A DNA stretch of 64,000 nucleotides from an uncultured Flaviramulus sp. (GTDB lineage: Bacteria > Bacteroidota > Bacteroidia > Flavobacteriales > Flavobacteriaceae), in the NCBI GenBank assembly GCA_947495125.1, contig CANLXL010000003.1:372001-436000 (forward strand), given 5' to 3'. The position numbers and the translations under genes are program-made. Below, piece after piece: positions 18,069 to 26,826 of the stretch (its first letter is position 1; every line of letters starts with the position of its first letter). The notes below the pieces were generated by a model that was not told where the DNA came from, did no database searches, and was given only the letters and a program-made list of their open reading frames with translations.

Positions 18069-18806
18069 GTGAAAATAGTAAAGTGCTTTTTTTGGGTTAT
18101 TTATCGCATTTGGTTTTACATCTTGGTTGCTTTACCTATTCTCATATTGTTTCCTATTCTTTTCATTTCTATTTTAAAAGAGTCCTGGTATCCTTTCTTT
18201 TTTAAAATTGCGCGTTTTTGGGCGAAGATCATTTTGGTAGGCATGGGATTTGTTTATCATATTGAACGTGATCAAACCCCTGAAAAGCATAAAAGCTATA
18301 TGTTTATTGCGAACCATACCTCTATGACGGATATCATGCTTATGCTGGTATCGGTTAAAAACCCTTTTGTTTTTGTTGGAAAAAAAGAATTGACAAAAAT
18401 TCCGCTTTTCGGGTTTTTTTATAAACGTACCGTGATAATGGTAGATCGGAGTTCTGCAAAGAGCAGACAAGCGGTTTTTTTAAGAGCACAAAGGCGTCTA
18501 AAATCCGGATTGAGTATTTGTATATTTCCGGAAGGTGGTGTTCCTGAAGAACATATTGATTTAGACGCGTTTAAAGATGGTGCATTTAGATTAGCGATTA
18601 ACCATAAAATTCCAATAGTACCTATTACTTTTGCCGATAATAAAAAACGGTTCTCATATACATTCTTTAGTGGTGGTCCGGGCAAAATGCGTGTTAAAAT
18701 TCATGAATTTTTACCAACCGAAAACTTAACAATCGAGGACACAAGGTCTTTAAACGAAAAGGCAAGAGCAATAATTTTAAATCAATTGAAGGTGTTTAAT
18801 GGATAG
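18069..18806 (+). CDS. plsC: 1-acyl-sn-glycerol-3-phosphate acyltransferase
   Basis: 245 residues. N-terminal membrane segment (about 8-35), then the PlsC acyltransferase motifs: NHTSMTD (NHxxxxD, about 81-87), FPEGGVPEE (FPEG-type) and IPIVPITFAD. It makes phosphatidic acid from lyso-PA at the inner membrane. The start is GTG at 18069, the first codon before the conserved hydrophobic N-terminus. A strong terminator follows. Confidence 0.88.
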   Translation: MKIVKCFFWVIYRIWFYILVALPILILFPILFISILKESWYPFFFKIARFWAKIILVGMGFVYHIERDQTPEKHKSYMFIANHTSMTDIMLMLVSVKNPFVFVGKKELTKIPLFGFFYKRTVIMVDRSSAKSRQAVFLRAQRRLKSGLSICIFPEGGVPEEHIDLDAFKDGAFRLAINHKIPIVPITFADNKKRFSYTFFSGGPGKMRVKIHEFLPTENLTIEDTRSLNEKARAIILNQLKVFNG

Positions 18807-18839
18807 TTTGTCTGTCGAACTTTTGATAAAAATAAAAAA

Positions 18840-18866
18840 CTGCCCAGGGGAGGGCAGTTTTTTTTT
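18840..18866 (+). terminator. Rho-independent terminator after plsC
   Basis: CTGCCC (18840-18845), loop AGGGGA, GGGCAG (18852-18857), then nine T residues. It is about 35 bp after the plsC stop, in a convergent gene gap. Confidence 0.9.
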
Positions 18867-18918
18867 GATATTAATTTCCGAGCTTAAAGAAAATTAATAC
18901 CTAGATCTAACCAAAAAC

Positions 18919-20478
18919 CTAAAACTTTATAGCGAATCCGGTATAAACACCTATAAAATAGGGTTTAAAATCACCAGACGTATTATTAAATGTGTTGAAT
19001 TGATATTTAAAAATAGGTTCTAAATTCAAATCTATTCGTTTAGAAAATTTATAGTTCAACCCCAATCCAAAGTTAGCACTATAACTCACTCTGTTAATGT
19101 TATTAGCTTCTCCTATAAATGTTCTCGTACCTTCGGCCTCAGAAAATATTTCGTTGTTGTTCAGAAAGAATGAGCTAAACCCACCAATCACATTGACCCC
19201 TAATTTATTATTAGAGATGGCATACTGAACTTCCAAAGGAACTTCTATATATCCCAGTGATTGATTAAGTGATGCATTGGATACTGTACTAAATACCTCA
19301 GGAGCTCTACCTGAAACAATGTTGTCTGCACTAATTAATGAGACACTTTCTACAGGACTATCAATACTATTAACATTAACGTTAGGACTTACATTTTGAA
19401 GCGAAAGTGTATTTGACCCTAGGCTTACCGATTGAAACATCACCACATTATTGGTGTTATAACCCAAATTCACTCTGTTAACACCAGAGCGTATACTTAA
19501 CCTGTCGTTAATAGCATAACTTGCTTTTATGCCATAACTCATATTAAGTTCGCTACTCTTAGAATTATTGTTAAACTGCGGATCGATTGAAGAGCCCTCA
19601 CCTAAACTACTAAAATAAACAGGCGCAGCATTTGGGGCAATACTCCACCTGTTCGATTTCTCTTTTTCTTCTTCAATAATCGTTTTGTCTTCATTTATGG
19701 CGTCTTCAATAGAGCGTAAATTGTTTTCTGTTTTAGAATTATTATCGGCTTCATCATTCGTTTGAGCAATACCTGTATTGCTTTTTGTGGTCTCATTTAT
19801 AATTTGTTTAACCTGATCCTTCTCAATTAATGCCGCTTCATTTTCAAGTGTCTCTTTCTTTTTATCAATATCGGAATTCGCGATAGCCTTATGCTTTATT
19901 TGTTTTAAAAGGGGGTTGTTTTCTGGTGTTTCTTTAGAGTTTGAAGCAACGGTATTTTTGTTTTTTGTTGTTATTAATTGATTTGAAATAGTCGATTTTT
20001 TATTCAAACCCGGATTGGTGGCTTTTTCCCCTTGATTTTCGTTTTCTGAAGAGGGACTCTCTGCAATGGAGGTTTCTTTTGATGGGATCAGCTTATCTGA
20101 TGCATGATCACTGGGAGATTGTTGTTTTGGGTCTTCTGTTGTGTTATTGTTGGTAATCACACTTTCTATTTCGTTAATATCCTTAAGCGTCTTGTTTTCC
20201 TCAACTTCTTCGGGGGTTAGGGGTCGATCCGATTCCACAACATTATCTACAGGTTCTACGTCTGCAGAGCCATTAAAATAAATACCGCCAACGGTTAATA
20301 AAAGTAACAATAGCGCAGCCACACCAGCATAGCGCCACCAAATAGGGATGATGCGGTGCTTTTTCTTCTTTTTATTGAGTTGCGCTTCAATATTTTCCCA
20401 AACAGCATCGCCAGGTGTCGCTTCAAAATCCTTAAAACGTTCCTGGAATAACCTGTCTATATGTTTTTTATCATTCAT
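18919..20478 (-). CDS. Dual-membrane anti-sigma-like protein with C-terminal outer-membrane beta-barrel domain
   Basis: 519 residues. A cytoplasmic N-terminus (about 1-48, DAVWENIEAQLNKKKKK) precedes one membrane helix (about 50-68). Next comes a low-complexity polar linker (about 70-275, rich in N, E, K, S and T), then a beta-rich domain (276-519) of the small outer-membrane barrel type, ending in Phe. The gene starts one base inside the end of the ECF sigma gene. The layout matches the Dma (dual membrane-spanning anti-sigma) proteins described in Bacteroides (recollection). Sigma binding itself is inferred from the operon. Confidence 0.75.
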   Translation of the reverse strand: MNDKKHIDRLFQERFKDFEATPGDAVWENIEAQLNKKKKKHRIIPIWWRYAGVAALLLLLLTVGGIYFNGSADVEPVDNVVESDRPLTPEEVEENKTLKDINEIESVITNNNTTEDPKQQSPSDHASDKLIPSKETSIAESPSSENENQGEKATNPGLNKKSTISNQLITTKNKNTVASNSKETPENNPLLKQIKHKAIANSDIDKKKETLENEAALIEKDQVKQIINETTKSNTGIAQTNDEADNNSKTENNLRSIEDAINEDKTIIEEEKEKSNRWSIAPNAAPVYFSSLGEGSSIDPQFNNNSKSSELNMSYGIKASYAINDRLSIRSGVNRVNLGYNTNNVVMFQSVSLGSNTLSLQNVSPNVNVNSIDSPVESVSLISADNIVSGRAPEVFSTVSNASLNQSLGYIEVPLEVQYAISNNKLGVNVIGGFSSFFLNNNEIFSEAEGTRTFIGEANNINRVSYSANFGLGLNYKFSKRIDLNLEPIFKYQFNTFNNTSGDFKPYFIGVYTGFAIKF

Positions 20479-21020
20479 TATAATGATTGTAAACTTTGCG
20501 TTGTTTTATAATTTTCAATAGTCTGCTTCAAAATTTGTCTAGCTCGTGCTAAATTGGATTTTGAAGTTCCTATATTAATCTCGAGCATATCAGCAATAGC
20601 TTTATGCGAATACCCATCGAGCACATACAGATTAAAAACCAGACGGTAACGATCTGGCAGTTCCTGAATGATTTGTAAAAGATAATCGATCGAAAGATCA
20701 TCTTCATCAACCTCTAATTCTTCATCTTCAACACTGTTTTCATTGACAATATCAAAAACTTTTTGCGACCTGTATTTCTGTAATACTGTGTTAACCGTTA
20801 TTCGTTTTAACCATCCTTCAAAAGAGCCTTTACCCTTATATTGCTCAATTTTGTTGAAAATTGTTAAAAATGCATCCTGTAAATTATCTTCAGCTTCAGC
20901 ATAGTTTTTTGAATACTTTAGGCAAACGGAAAAAAGCTTACTCGAAAAGAGCTTATACAATTCCCCCTGGGCCTTAGTATCATTGTTTTTACAATTTTCT
21001 ATGAGTTGGTTTAAACTCAA
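20478..21020 (-). CDS. ECF-type RNA polymerase sigma factor
   Basis: 180 residues of sigma-70 family. Region 2 lies at about 25-90 (AEAEDNLQDAFLTIFNKI, then FEGWLKRITVN) and region 4 at about 115-170 (LPDRYRLVFNLYVLDGYSHKAIADML with a helix-turn-helix). Region 3 is absent, as in ECF factors. It overlaps the anti-sigma-like gene by one base and lies 28 bp after a lipoprotein gene on the same strand. Confidence 0.92.
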   Translation of the reverse strand: MSLNQLIENCKNNDTKAQGELYKLFSSKLFSVCLKYSKNYAEAEDNLQDAFLTIFNKIEQYKGKGSFEGWLKRITVNTVLQKYRSQKVFDIVNENSVEDEELEVDEDDLSIDYLLQIIQELPDRYRLVFNLYVLDGYSHKAIADMLEINIGTSKSNLARARQILKQTIENYKTTQSLQSL

Positions 21021-21048
21021 ATTAACACGTATTAATTACTACTTTTAT

Positions 21049-21459
21049 TTAATCGACTACAGGGACTTCTATCGTTAAATATTGATCTTCCCCAGTCGCG
21101 TCTTCTCCTTGCCAAAACTTAAAGATATAAGAACCATTACTTGTCACAATAAAGTTAAATGTTTCTTCTACCAGTACATCTGTAAGGTCAATGCAGTCAT
21201 TCCTTTCAAAAACATAATCAATAGGAGCTACTGTACGTTCATTATTTTCTTTTAAATAATAAAACTCTCTAAAAACATGACAATTTGAAGGTTTAATGTA
21301 AGAAACAGTAATGGGGTATACTTGTCCTAAGGTAAACTCATCAGGGATATCAACACTTTCCACCGGCAAAACCTCAAAGCTAAAATTTGTACTATCATCA
21401 TCAACACTACATGAGGCAAATAAAATAAGCGTGACGCAAAGTACAAGTAATTTTTTCAT
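21049..21459 (-). CDS. Small lipoprotein of unknown function
   Basis: 136 residues with signal peptide and lipobox LFASC (Cys16). The mature part is a compact beta-rich domain of about 115 residues (Ig-like in pattern), with no known catalytic motif. It is 28 bp upstream of the ECF sigma gene and may be in the same transcript, perhaps as an envelope partner. That link is inferred. Confidence 0.7.
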   Translation of the reverse strand: MKKLLVLCVTLILFASCSVDDDSTNFSFEVLPVESVDIPDEFTLGQVYPITVSYIKPSNCHVFREFYYLKENNERTVAPIDYVFERNDCIDLTDVLVEETFNFIVTSNGSYIFKFWQGEDATGEDQYLTIEVPVVD

Positions 21460-21536
21460 AATAATTTATGTTTAAAATACATGTTAGTACCTTGTAGATG
21501 CTATAGTAATCAAAAGGTTGCGTAGGGGCATAAAAA

Positions 21537-21556
21537 AATCCCGAAGCTTCGGGATT
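21537..21556 (-). terminator. Terminator of recA
   Basis: AATCCCGAAG/CTTCGGGATT is a perfect 10-bp palindrome with T runs on both sides. It is 15 bp after the recA stop on the minus strand. It has no dedicated loop, so the tip bases must open. Confidence 0.75.
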
Positions 21557-21571
21557 TTCATTTTTATCTTG

Positions 21572-22573
21572 CTAAGTACTTTTTAAAGCTGTTTTAATTT
21601 TTTCTTCAAGTTCTTCAAGGAGTTCGGGGTTGTCTTTTATAATGGCTTTAACAGCATCTCGCCCCTGGCCTAATTTTGTGTCGGCATAACTAAACCAAGA
21701 TCCACTCTTTTTAATAACTTCATGCTCAACGGCAACATCTAAAACCTCACCAACTTTTGATACACCTTCACCATACATAATATCAAACTCTGCCATTCTA
21801 AATGGTGGAGCGACTTTGTTTTTAACAACTTTAACTCTGGTTTTATTACCTAATACATTGCCGTTACTATCTTTAATTTGAGTCGATCTGCGAATATCTA
21901 ATCTTACCGAGGCATAAAATTTTAAAGCATTACCACCGGTAGTTGTTTCCGGGTTGCCAAACATCACTCCAATTTTTTCACGCAATTGATTAATAAATAT
22001 AACCGTACAGTTCGTTTTACTAATGGAAGCGGTAAGCTTTCTTAATGCCTGAGACATTAAACGTGCATGTAAACCCATTTTAGAATCTCCCATTTCACCT
22101 TCAATTTCACTTTTTGGCGTTAATGCCGCTACAGAATCGATAACTACAATATCGATAGCACCAGAACGTATTAAGTTATCGGCAATTTCTAAAGCCTGTT
22201 CCCCATTATCAGGTTGCGAAATAATTAAATTGTCTATATCTACACCAAGATTTTCTGCATAAAATCTGTCAAAAGCATGTTCTGCATCTATAAAAGCTGC
22301 AATCCCTCCTGCTTTTTGAGCCTCTGCTATAGCATGCAAAGTGAGTGTTGTTTTTCCCGAAGATTCCGGGCCATATATTTCGATAACACGTCCGCGTGGA
22401 TAACCGCCAACGCCTAAAGCAATATCCAAACCAAGCGAACCCGACGAAATAGCATCGACATCGACGACCGCCTGATCACTCATTTTCATTACCGTGCCTT
22501 TTCCATAGGCTTTATCTAATTTATCTAAGGTTAGTTTTAGTGCTTTTAATTTTGCTTCTTTTTCACTGCTCAT
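21572..22573 (-). CDS. recA: Recombinase RecA
   Basis: 333 residues from the ATG at 22573 ([25 protein letters not shown]), preferred over an ATG 42 bp upstream whose extra residues are not family-like. Walker A is [10 protein letters not shown], Walker B is [12 protein letters not shown], and the L2 region is complete. It carries out homologous recombination and SOS induction. A full-length, intact gene. Confidence 0.97.
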   Translation of the reverse strand: MSSEKEAKLKALKLTLDKLDKAYGKGTVMKMSDQAVVDVDAISSGSLGLDIALGVGGYPRGRVIEIYGPESSGKTTLTLHAIAEAQKAGGIAAFIDAEHAFDRFYAENLGVDIDNLIISQPDNGEQALEIADNLIRSGAIDIVVIDSVAALTPKSEIEGEMGDSKMGLHARLMSQALRKLTASISKTNCTVIFINQLREKIGVMFGNPETTTGGNALKFYASVRLDIRRSTQIKDSNGNVLGNKTRVKVVKNKVAPPFRMAEFDIMYGEGVSKVGEVLDVAVEHEVIKKSGSWFSYADTKLGQGRDAVKAIIKDNPELLEELEEKIKTALKST

Positions 22574-22744
22574 TGATCTGTTTTTTCTCGAGTTATTCTG
22601 GCTAAAATAATACAACTTTTGTCACAATACAATTTTATCACGCAACCTTTTTCAACATTCTGCATCTAGTTAATAAAGTTGGGAAATTTTTGCTGTGAAA
22701 TGGACCTTGATTATGATTAGTAGTAAACTAAATTAAACTAACTT

Positions 22745-22778
22745 AAGCATCTAAAATTATTATTTTGGGTGCTTTTTT
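22745..22778 (+). terminator. Orphan rho-independent terminator between recA and trhO
   Basis: AAGCATCTAAAAT (22745-22757), loop TATT, ATTTTGGGTGCTT (22762-22774), then TTTT. This is a 13-bp stem with two G-U pairs. It points along the plus strand, yet no plus-strand gene lies upstream of it because recA is divergent. It may end an unannotated small RNA or guard the trhO promoter. Confidence 0.7.
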
Positions 22779-22789
22779 ATTACCATAAA

Positions 22790-22819
22790 TTGTGGTGTTA
22801 TATTAAAACTGTACCTTTG
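22790..22819 (+). promoter_or_regulatory. Promoter of the trhO-trhP-ferredoxin operon
   Basis: TTG at 22790-22792, 19 bases, then TACCTTTG at 22812-22819. This is a good match to the Bacteroidota -33/-7 consensus, 41 bp before the ATG of trhO. Confidence 0.7.
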
Positions 22820-22860
22820 CATTTTAAATTATTTTTTTAACCTTAAAATATAGGTATAGC

Positions 22861-23940
22861 ATGCAACTGTACAATAAATTAAGCGCTAAAGAAAGAGCCG
22901 AATTAATCGATAAAACAGGAAAAAATCGATTAACGCTTTCTTTTTATAAATATGCCAAAATTGGCAATCCACAAGTTTTTAGAGACCATTTATTTATTAC
23001 CTGGGACGCCCTAGATGTTCTAGGTAGAATTTATGTTGCCCAGGAAGGAATCAATGGTCAATTATCACTTCCGGCAGACCGTTTTAATGCATTTAAAACT
23101 CATCTGGACAGCAATTCTTTTTTGAAAGGTATTCGATTGAATATTGCTGTCGAACAGGACAACAAATCGTTTTTAAAGTTGAAAGTGAAAGTGAGAAGCA
23201 AAATTGTTGCCGATGGTCTGAACGATGATACGTTCGATGTGACCAATAAAGGCATTCATGTTGGAGCGAAACAGTTTAATAACTTAATTGAAGATGAAAA
23301 AACGGTTTTGGTTGATATGCGCAATCATTACGAAAGCGAAATAGGGCATTTTAAAAATGCTGTGACTCCGAATGTTGATACCTTTAGAGAATCTTTGGAT
23401 ATTATTGAAGATGATTTAAAAACGCATAAGGAGGATAAAAACTTAGTCATGTATTGTACGGGAGGCATTCGTTGTGAAAAAGCCAGTGCTTATTTTAAGC
23501 ATAAGGGATTCAAAAATGTATATCAGCTGGAAGGCGGTATTATTGAGTATACCCGGCAAGTAAAAGAAGAGCAGCTGGAAAATAAATTTTTAGGACAGAA
23601 TTTCGTGTTTGATGATCGCAGAGCAGAACGCATAAGTGACGATGTCATAGCGAATTGCCATCAATGTGGGAAGCCCTTCGATATACATACCAATTGTGCT
23701 AATGAAGCGTGTCATTTGTTATTCATTCAATGTGATGATTGTAAGCACGAGATGAACAATTGCTGTTCTACAAATTGTAAAGACATACACGCACTTCCTT
23801 ATGAAGAGCAAAAGGCTTTACGCAAGGGACAAGGGAATAGCAATGATATCTTTAAAAAAGGAAGAGCAGATCACTTACCCTATAAAAAGGATCTGAGAAA
23901 TATTTTCGACACCCTCAAAACTGATAAAAGTAAGACATAA
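22861..23940 (+). CDS. trhO: tRNA uridine(34) hydroxylase TrhO (rhodanese family)
   Basis: 359 residues. An N-terminal acylphosphatase-like domain (about 1-120) precedes a rhodanese domain with active loop CTGGIRCEKA (Cys199), and a Cys-rich C-terminal segment (about 260-310) that probably binds metal. TrhO makes 5-hydroxyuridine at the tRNA wobble position using O2. It is two bases upstream of the trhP-like gene, the second known route to the same base. Confidence 0.92.
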   Translation: MQLYNKLSAKERAELIDKTGKNRLTLSFYKYAKIGNPQVFRDHLFITWDALDVLGRIYVAQEGINGQLSLPADRFNAFKTHLDSNSFLKGIRLNIAVEQDNKSFLKLKVKVRSKIVADGLNDDTFDVTNKGIHVGAKQFNNLIEDEKTVLVDMRNHYESEIGHFKNAVTPNVDTFRESLDIIEDDLKTHKEDKNLVMYCTGGIRCEKASAYFKHKGFKNVYQLEGGIIEYTRQVKEEQLENKFLGQNFVFDDRRAERISDDVIANCHQCGKPFDIHTNCANEACHLLFIQCDDCKHEMNNCCSTNCKDIHALPYEEQKALRKGQGNSNDIFKKGRADHLPYKKDLRNIFDTLKTDKSKT

Positions 23941-23942
23941 GC

Positions 23943-25187
23943 ATGCAGAAGATAGAATTAATGGCTCCTGCAGGAAATTTTGAATCCCTACAGGCAGCCT
24001 TAGATAATGGAGCAGATTCGATCTATTTTGGCGTTGAGCAGCTTAACATGAGAGCTAGGGCATCTATAAACTTTACTCTAGATGACCTTCATGAAACCTC
24101 CAGGCGATGCAAAGAAAAAAATGTCCGCACATATCTAACCTTAAATACCATTATCTACGATCATGATTTATCTATCGTGAAAACCTTATTGAATAAAGCC
24201 AAAGAAGCAGATATTACGGCAGTAATTGCCATGGACCAAGCCGTAATTGCGTCGGCCAGAGCAATAGATATGGAAGTTCATATTTCTACTCAAATTAATA
24301 TTACGAATATTGAAACGGTTAAGTTTTATGCCATGTTCGCCGATACTATGGTCTTGAGTAGAGAATTAAGTTTGAGGCAAGTAAAAAAGATTACAGAGCA
24401 GATTGAAAAAGAACTGATAAAAGGCCCTTCAGGAAGATTGGTTGAGATTGAGATTTTTGGACACGGAGCACTTTGTATGGCGGTTTCCGGTAAATGTTAC
24501 ATGAGTTTACATTCGCAAAATTCCTCAGCGAACAGAGGAGCGTGTAAGCAAAATTGTAGAAAGAAGTATACCGTAATCGACCAGGAAACCGGGTTTGAAA
24601 TGGAACTGGATAATGAATATATTATGTCTCCTAAAGATCTATGTACCATAGATTTTCTTGATCAGGTGGTAGATTCGGGAATTAAAGTTTTAAAGATTGA
24701 AGGACGGGGAAGAGCACCTGAGTATGTGGCAAAAGTTATAAAGTGTTATAGAGAGGCCATCGATAGTATTGCCCTTGGGGAATACGATAAAGACGAAGTA
24801 ATCTCTTGGATGAAAACCTTAGAAACTGTTTATAACAGAGGGTTTTGGAACGGCTATTATTTAGGGCAAAAACTGGGAGAATGGAGTAAAGGCTCAGGAT
24901 CTCATGCCACACAAAAGAAGGTATATTTAGGCAAAGGGGTACATTTTTTTCCAAAGGCAAAAGTGGGCGAGTTTAAAATCGAAGCTTACGATATTACTAT
25001 TGGAGATACTATTTTAATAACAGGAGCAACGACGGGAGCACAAGAAATGGAAGTTACTGAGATGTTGGTCAATGATGAAAAATTACCCAAAGGCACCAAG
25101 GGTGATTCTATTACCATCCCGTTACCGTTCAGGATTCGTCAATCGGATAAACTATACAAGCTCGTTGAAAACAAAGTTGAAGCCTAA
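23943..25187 (+). CDS. trhP: Peptidase U32-family tRNA hydroxylation protein (TrhP-like)
   Basis: 414 residues. A U32 TIM-barrel N-terminus (LMAPAGNFESLQAALDNGAD) is followed by the four-Cys cluster site C178, C185, C201 and C205 (GALCMAVSGKC ... GACKQNC), as in YegQ/TrhP. TrhP makes 5-hydroxyuridine by a prephenate-dependent, O2-independent route. The stop overlaps the ferredoxin ATG (TAATG). The context with trhO makes TrhP more likely than the related RlhA or UbiU/UbiV proteins. Confidence 0.85.
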   Translation: MQKIELMAPAGNFESLQAALDNGADSIYFGVEQLNMRARASINFTLDDLHETSRRCKEKNVRTYLTLNTIIYDHDLSIVKTLLNKAKEADITAVIAMDQAVIASARAIDMEVHISTQINITNIETVKFYAMFADTMVLSRELSLRQVKKITEQIEKELIKGPSGRLVEIEIFGHGALCMAVSGKCYMSLHSQNSSANRGACKQNCRKKYTVIDQETGFEMELDNEYIMSPKDLCTIDFLDQVVDSGIKVLKIEGRGRAPEYVAKVIKCYREAIDSIALGEYDKDEVISWMKTLETVYNRGFWNGYYLGQKLGEWSKGSGSHATQKKVYLGKGVHFFPKAKVGEFKIEAYDITIGDTILITGATTGAQEMEVTEMLVNDEKLPKGTKGDSITIPLPFRIRQSDKLYKLVENKVEA

Positions 25188-25417
25188 TGGTTGTAGTTAC
25201 TTTACAGCGCCATAAGTGTATTGGCTGCAACTATTGTGTTGAACTCGCTTCAGGCCAGTTTCAAATGTCTAAAAAGGACGGGAAATCCGTTTTACTTCAT
25301 GCCCAAGAAAAGAAAGGTTTTTTTACCGTGAAGTCTAACAATGAGTTAATTTTTGACGATTGTGAAAATGCGGCAAAAGCATGTCCGGTAAACATTATTA
25401 GTGTTAAGCGCGTTTAA
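25187..25417 (+). CDS. Single-cluster [4Fe-4S] ferredoxin
   Basis: 76 residues: CIGCNYC (Cys11, 14 and 17) and a C-terminal CENAAKACP that supplies the fourth ligand plus an extra Cys, the monocluster ferredoxin pattern. It is translationally coupled to trhP, so it probably delivers electrons to that iron-sulphur protein. In E. coli the ferredoxin YfhL is linked to TrhP function (recollection). Plausible alternative: a general-purpose ferredoxin. Confidence 0.88.
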   Translation: MVVVTLQRHKCIGCNYCVELASGQFQMSKKDGKSVLLHAQEKKGFFTVKSNNELIFDDCENAAKACPVNIISVKRV

Positions 25418-25512
25418 ATTCTTGCCAATGTCATAACTTGAATTTACAATTGCGGCCTTACTTTTTAAAAGTCACTATAATAATCTTATATTTACATCGA
25501 GAAGATTTATTC

Positions 25513-25618
25513 TGAAACTATGTTTCAAAAAATAAACTCAAAAATAGTCGTTCGTGCTTACACGAAACACAAAAATATTTATGAACCTTCATTCGCAATA
25601 ATCTAGTTATTAGCGAAT
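25513..25618 (+). promoter_or_regulatory. Three-hairpin leader upstream of ricT
   Basis: Three consecutive small hairpins: TGAAAC/TAT/GTTTCA (25513-25527), TTCGTG/CTTA/CACGAA (25551-25566) and ATTCGCAATAA/TCTAG/TTATTAGCGAAT (25591-25618, one bulge). The last ends 18 bp before the ATG, so it could affect ribosome access. There are no T tracts, so these are not terminators. Matches to known riboswitches were not recognised. Confidence 0.45.
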
Positions 25619-25635
25619 TCAATATATAAAAACAT

Positions 25636-26826
25636 ATGGCTTGTAACAGTTGTTCAACTGGGAAAGACGGTCAACCCAAAGGATGTAAAAATAATGGCAC
25701 TTGTGGTACAGATAGCTGTAATAAGCTGACTGTTTTCGACTGGCTTTCAAATATGTCGCTTCCCAGTGGTGAAAAACCATACAATTGGGTAGAAGTACGT
25801 TTTAAAAACGGAAGAAAACATTACTACCATAACACCGAAAACTTAACTTTAAGTATTGGGGATGTCGTTGCAACACAAGCGCAATCGGGACATGATATCG
25901 GGATGGTTACCTTAACCGGAGAATTGGTGCGTGTACAAATGAAACGTAAAAATATTTCCGATGAAGGCGATGATATTTTAAAAATCTACCGGAAAGCGAG
26001 TCAAAAAGATATCGATATTTGGTCTAAAGCCCGAGATAGAGAGGAACCTATGAAGGTTAAGGCACGTCAATTTGCTATCGATCTGAGATTACAAATGAAA
26101 ATTTCCGATATCGAATTTCAAGGCGATTCCAGTAAAGCTACATTTTATTATACTGCGGAAGAGCGCGTAGACTTTCGAGAGCTTATCAAAGTTTTTGCAC
26201 GCGAGTTCAGAACGCGCATCGAAATGAAGCAAGTAGGCTTTCGTCAGGAAGCAGCAAGGCTTGGAGGGATTGGATCCTGTGGTAGAGAATTATGTTGCTC
26301 AACATGGTTAACCGATTTTCGTTCCGTGAGTACATCGGCAGCTCGATATCAGCAACTATCCTTAAACCCCCAAAAGCTGGCAGGACAATGTGGAAAACTA
26401 AAATGCTGTTTAAACTACGAACTGGACACCTATTTAGATGCTTTAAAGGATTTTCCTAAAACAGACATAAAACTTAAAACGGCTAAGGGGATTGCCGTTT
26501 GCCAAAAAACCGATATTTTTAAAGGACACCTCTGGTATGCTTATGAAGGAGAGTGGGCCAATTGGCATAAAATAACAACAACACAGGCGAATGAAATTAT
26601 TGAGGCCAATAAAAATAATGATAAGATAGAAAGCCTTGAAGAATATGCATCTAATGTCATAGAAGATACTAAAGCGGAGTTTGAGAACGTTGTAGGTCAA
26701 GATAGTTTAACACGTTTCGATAGTCCAAAGCGCAATAATAAACGTAAAAATAATAAGCGTCGCAATAATAATAGAAACAAAAACAATAGAAGAAAACCTC
26801 AAAACAGTAAAAATGCCACGAAATAA
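25636..26826 (+). CDS. ricT: RicT/PSP1-domain iron-sulphur protein
   Basis: 396 residues. The Cys-rich N-terminus (CNSCSTGKDG, then CGTDSC) is followed by a PSP1 C-terminal domain with GSCGRELCC and QCGKLKCC (about 213-260). A tail of about 30 residues is almost only K, R and N. RicT (YaaT) joins an Fe-S complex that affects RNA processing in Bacillus; its role in flavobacteria is unclear. The last 14 bases overlap gldH. Confidence 0.85.
   Translation: MACNSCSTGKDGQPKGCKNNGTCGTDSCNKLTVFDWLSNMSLPSGEKPYNWVEVRFKNGRKHYYHNTENLTLSIGDVVATQAQSGHDIGMVTLTGELVRVQMKRKNISDEGDDILKIYRKASQKDIDIWSKARDREEPMKVKARQFAIDLRLQMKISDIEFQGDSSKATFYYTAEERVDFRELIKVFAREFRTRIEMKQVGFRQEAARLGGIGSCGRELCCSTWLTDFRSVSTSAARYQQLSLNPQKLAGQCGKLKCCLNYELDTYLDALKDFPKTDIKLKTAKGIAVCQKTDIFKGHLWYAYEGEWANWHKITTTQANEIIEANKNNDKIESLEEYASNVIEDTKAEFENVVGQDSLTRFDSPKRNNKRKNNKRRNNNRNKNNRRKPQNSKNATK

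Noticed and set aside
22574-22615. Longer RecA start at 22615
   Set aside because: The extra N-terminal residues ([13 protein letters not shown]) are not RecA-like, and the MSSEKE start fits the family.
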